DNA of 8,505 nucleotides from UBA987 sp047620825 (GTDB taxonomy: Bacteria; Bacteroidota; Bacteroidia; NS11-12g; UBA9320): assembly GCA_047620825.1 (NCBI GenBank), contig JBLHOC010000136.1, positions 1 through 8,505 on the forward strand, given 5' to 3'. The notes below the pieces were generated by a model. That model worked only from the letters and a program-made list of their open reading frames with translations. It ran no database searches and was not told the DNA's origin. Position numbers and translations under genes: made by a program. Below, piece after piece: positions 7,213 through 8,505 of this stretch; the stretch's first letter is position 1, and each line of letters starts with the position of its first letter.

Positions 7213-7239
7213 TAGACACGTAAAACTGAAAAGGTTGCA
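7213..7239 (-). promoter_or_regulatory. ECF-type promoter motif upstream of the sigma operon (probable autoregulation)
   Basis: On the minus strand TGCAACC (7239-7233) and GTCTA (7217-7213) read as TGCAAC-N16-GTCTA. An AAC core in the -35 and a CGT/GTC-type -10 spaced by about 16 nt are characteristic of ECF sigma promoters (compare TGAAAC-N16-CGTA for B. subtilis SigW). Transcription would begin near 7206, about 16 nt before the TTG start. ECF operons usually activate themselves, so this is a reasonable self-promoter, but it is one site read by eye. No primary-sigma TANNTTTG element is visible in the same gap. Confidence 0.5.
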
Positions 7240-7260
7240 TTATTTTCTTAGAATATTTCA

Positions 7261-7298
7261 AAAATAAAAAAAGGGGTCGTTTTTCAACGACCCCTTTT
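7261..7298 (-). terminator. Strong rho-independent terminator of the T9SS Ig-like gene
   Basis: A perfect 13-bp stem (AAAAGGGGTCGTT at 7269-7281, AACGACCCCTTTT at 7286-7298) has a 4-nt loop. Read on the minus strand the loop is GAAA, a stabilising GNRA tetraloop, and the stem is followed by a T-rich tail (TTTATTTT). It lies 21 bp past the stop of the gene at 7319-8505 and points away from it. The plus-strand tail is TTTTGTATA, so some termination of plus-strand readthrough is also possible. It insulates the sigma operon from the gene upstream. Confidence 0.93.
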
Positions 7299-7318
7299 GT
7301 ATATAAAGTGAGATTATC

Positions 7319-8505
7319 TTACTCTACAATTACTTTTTGATTAAATACTTGGTTGTGCGCAGTCATACGTACAAAGTACATTCCAGCAGCCTTACCAGTC
7401 ATGTCCACTGTGTAAGCACCCTTTTGAAGTTGACCTTCAATCACGTTTGCTACTTGGTTACCCATCATGTCGTAAACAGCAACTGTTACGTCTTCTTGTG
7501 ATGGTAAGTCGAATGATACATTGAAGATACCGTTAGATGGGTTTGGATAAACTTTCATTAGTTCCGCACCTGTAACGCTCCCTACACTGTTAATCACTTC
7601 GTAAGCACTGCTTACTTCAACCAACATAGTATATGACTCTGACTTATTTCCAGAGTTGTCATGTGTTTCAAAAACAGCAGCATAAACACCTTCTTCGTAG
7701 AAGTTTACATCGTTAAATGTAACATCTAGATTCGCTAGCAATTCAGCTGGAGCATCATAGTTGTCAGTAAGTTTCAAGTAATCGCTCAACTTAACGTTAG
7801 AGAACAATCCTAACTTAACAACTGGACCAACTTTAGAGCTAATCACTGGGCTTTCAGAATCTAATACTCTTACCCATCTGTTTCTAACTGTTACGTTACC
7901 AGATGCATCAGTTGCAGTATAAGAATCTGTGTATAATCCAAGTTTAAATGGATTCACATTACTTAATCGTGTCAATGATACTTGTGTATTGTCATATAAG
8001 TTATCTGTTACACTTGCAGTTACCGGTGTGTAAGGATCGTTTACATTGTGATAAACTGTATCCAATGTATTCAATGTAATCACTGGAGCGATGTAATCTT
8101 CAACTACATAATCAATCGTTAATACTGTTTGATTCATTGATTCGTCAGTTACAGTATAAGTTACAATTGTAGTTCCTTTAACACGCGTATCAACATCAGC
8201 ATCACCTTGAGCGTTAGATGGAGATATTACGAAAGCAAATCGTGGACCGAAAGTACCGTTGCTGTAATTATCAGCTGGAACTGTTCTGTCAACAAATACA
8301 GATTGTAATTGAACTTCAACTACGTTTCTTGTACCAGAGATCATTTCATCATTTTTGATAGTTGGGAATACCAAGTCACGTACGATTACTGTTCTAGTTG
8401 CAGTAGCTATATTAGATTGTGCATCTTGAACTGTGTAAGTCAAAGTATAAGATCCAATCATAAATGTATTTACAGTACCAGTTACTTGAACGGCTGTTGC
8501 AAGGT
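7319..8505 (-). CDS. T9SS-secreted protein with repeated Ig-like (DUF5011/HYR-like) modules, 5' end beyond window
   Basis: The visible C-terminal 394 or so residues of a larger secreted protein. The frame stays open to the right edge, and the first ATG (8459-8461) falls inside an Ig-like module, so it is not the start. Four modules 79-93 residues apart end in the pattern G.Y...YTVTD..xN....V.D...PVI (visible residues about 17-49, 110-142, 189-221 and 272-297), as in DUF5011 or HYR-type domains of bacterial surface proteins. A C-terminal T9SS type A sorting domain (VYPNPSNGIFNVSFDLP ... GMYFVRMTAHNQVFNQKVIVE) directs secretion across the outer membrane. Such proteins act in adhesion, gliding or as long surface filaments, but no binding domain is visible here, so the role is unknown. 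It is followed by a strong terminator and is not obviously part of the sigma operon. Confidence 0.88.
   Translation of the reverse strand, partial: LATAVQVTGTVNTFMIGSYTLTYTVQDAQSNIATATRTVIVRDLVFPTIKNDEMISGTRNVVEVQLQSVFVDRTVPADNYSNGTFGPRFAFVISPSNAQGDADVDTRVKGTTIVTYTVTDESMNQTVLTIDYVVEDYIAPVITLNTLDTVYHNVNDPYTPVTASVTDNLYDNTQVSLTRLSNVNPFKLGLYTDSYTATDASGNVTVRNRWVRVLDSESPVISSKVGPVVKLGLFSNVKLSDYLKLTDNYDAPAELLANLDVTFNDVNFYEEGVYAAVFETHDNSGNKSESYTMLVEVSSAYEVINSVGSVTGAELMKVYPNPSNGIFNVSFDLPSQEDVTVAVYDMMGNQVANVIEGQLQKGAYTVDMTGKAAGMYFVRMTAHNQVFNQKVIVE

Larger units (their letters stand above)
2931..7239 (-). other. Predicted three-gene operon: ECF sigma, Dma-like anti-sigma/beta-barrel, T9SS cargo
   Basis: Three minus-strand genes overlap without any gap: sigma to barrel protein by 8 bp (GTGAGTAA, where GTG starts one and TAA ends the other), and barrel protein to T9SS protein by 4 bp (ATGA). 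A promoter-like ECF motif lies directly upstream and a strong terminator separates the block from the gene before it. The 3' end runs into the convergent comF-like gene with a 7-bp overlap of stops. Together this supports one transcript with translational coupling and a shared signalling function. That function is inferred from layout and architecture, not shown. Confidence 0.8.

Noticed and set aside
8459..8461. ATG at 8461 as the start of the Ig-like T9SS gene.
   Set aside because: The frame continues to the window edge, and upstream residues (VQVTGTVNTF) complete an Ig-like module, so it is an internal Met.

Overview
The window looks like chromosomal DNA from a Bacteroidota bacterium, most likely a free-living Flavobacteriia- or Cryomorphaceae-like lineage. 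Two proteins end in a type IX secretion (T9SS) type A sorting domain. One gene couples a cytoplasmic anti-sigma-like stub and a membrane anchor to an outer-membrane-barrel-like C-terminus, which is typical of this phylum. The DNA is AT-rich and no start has a clear Shine-Dalgarno sequence. I see no mobile element, RNA gene, CRISPR array or sign of recent transfer. The genus assignment is open.

Left third, housekeeping. On the minus strand thiL (thiamine-monophosphate kinase, start at 2168) is followed 65 bp downstream by oxyR (LysR-type peroxide sensor, start at 1062). Both redox cysteines of OxyR are present. Divergent from thiL, across a 76-bp gap, is a ComF-type zinc-ribbon/phosphoribosyltransferase gene on the plus strand (2245-2937). 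Its stop overlaps by 7 bp the stop of the convergent operon described next.

Centre, a compact three-gene regulatory operon on the minus strand (7190 down to 2931). The order is ECF sigma factor, single-pass anti-sigma-like protein with a C-terminal outer-membrane beta-barrel-like domain, then an 803-aa T9SS-exported protein with a six-repeat propeller-like region. Junctions overlap by 8 bp (GTGAGTAA) and 4 bp (ATGA), so translation is probably coupled. The sigma and barrel genes start at TTG and GTG. A motif with ECF-promoter geometry (TGCAAC-N16-GTCTA) lies just upstream of the sigma gene and suggests autoregulation. The sigma/anti-sigma pair closely resembles the dual membrane-spanning anti-sigma (Dma) systems described in Bacteroides thetaiotaomicron. 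Here it carries an additional secreted surface protein, and this operon is the most interesting content of the window.

Right end. A strong intrinsic terminator with a 13-bp perfect stem and a GAAA tetraloop (in the RNA) insulates the operon from the gene upstream. That gene (7319 to the right edge, 5' truncated) encodes a T9SS-secreted protein made of repeated Ig-like (DUF5011/HYR-like) modules.
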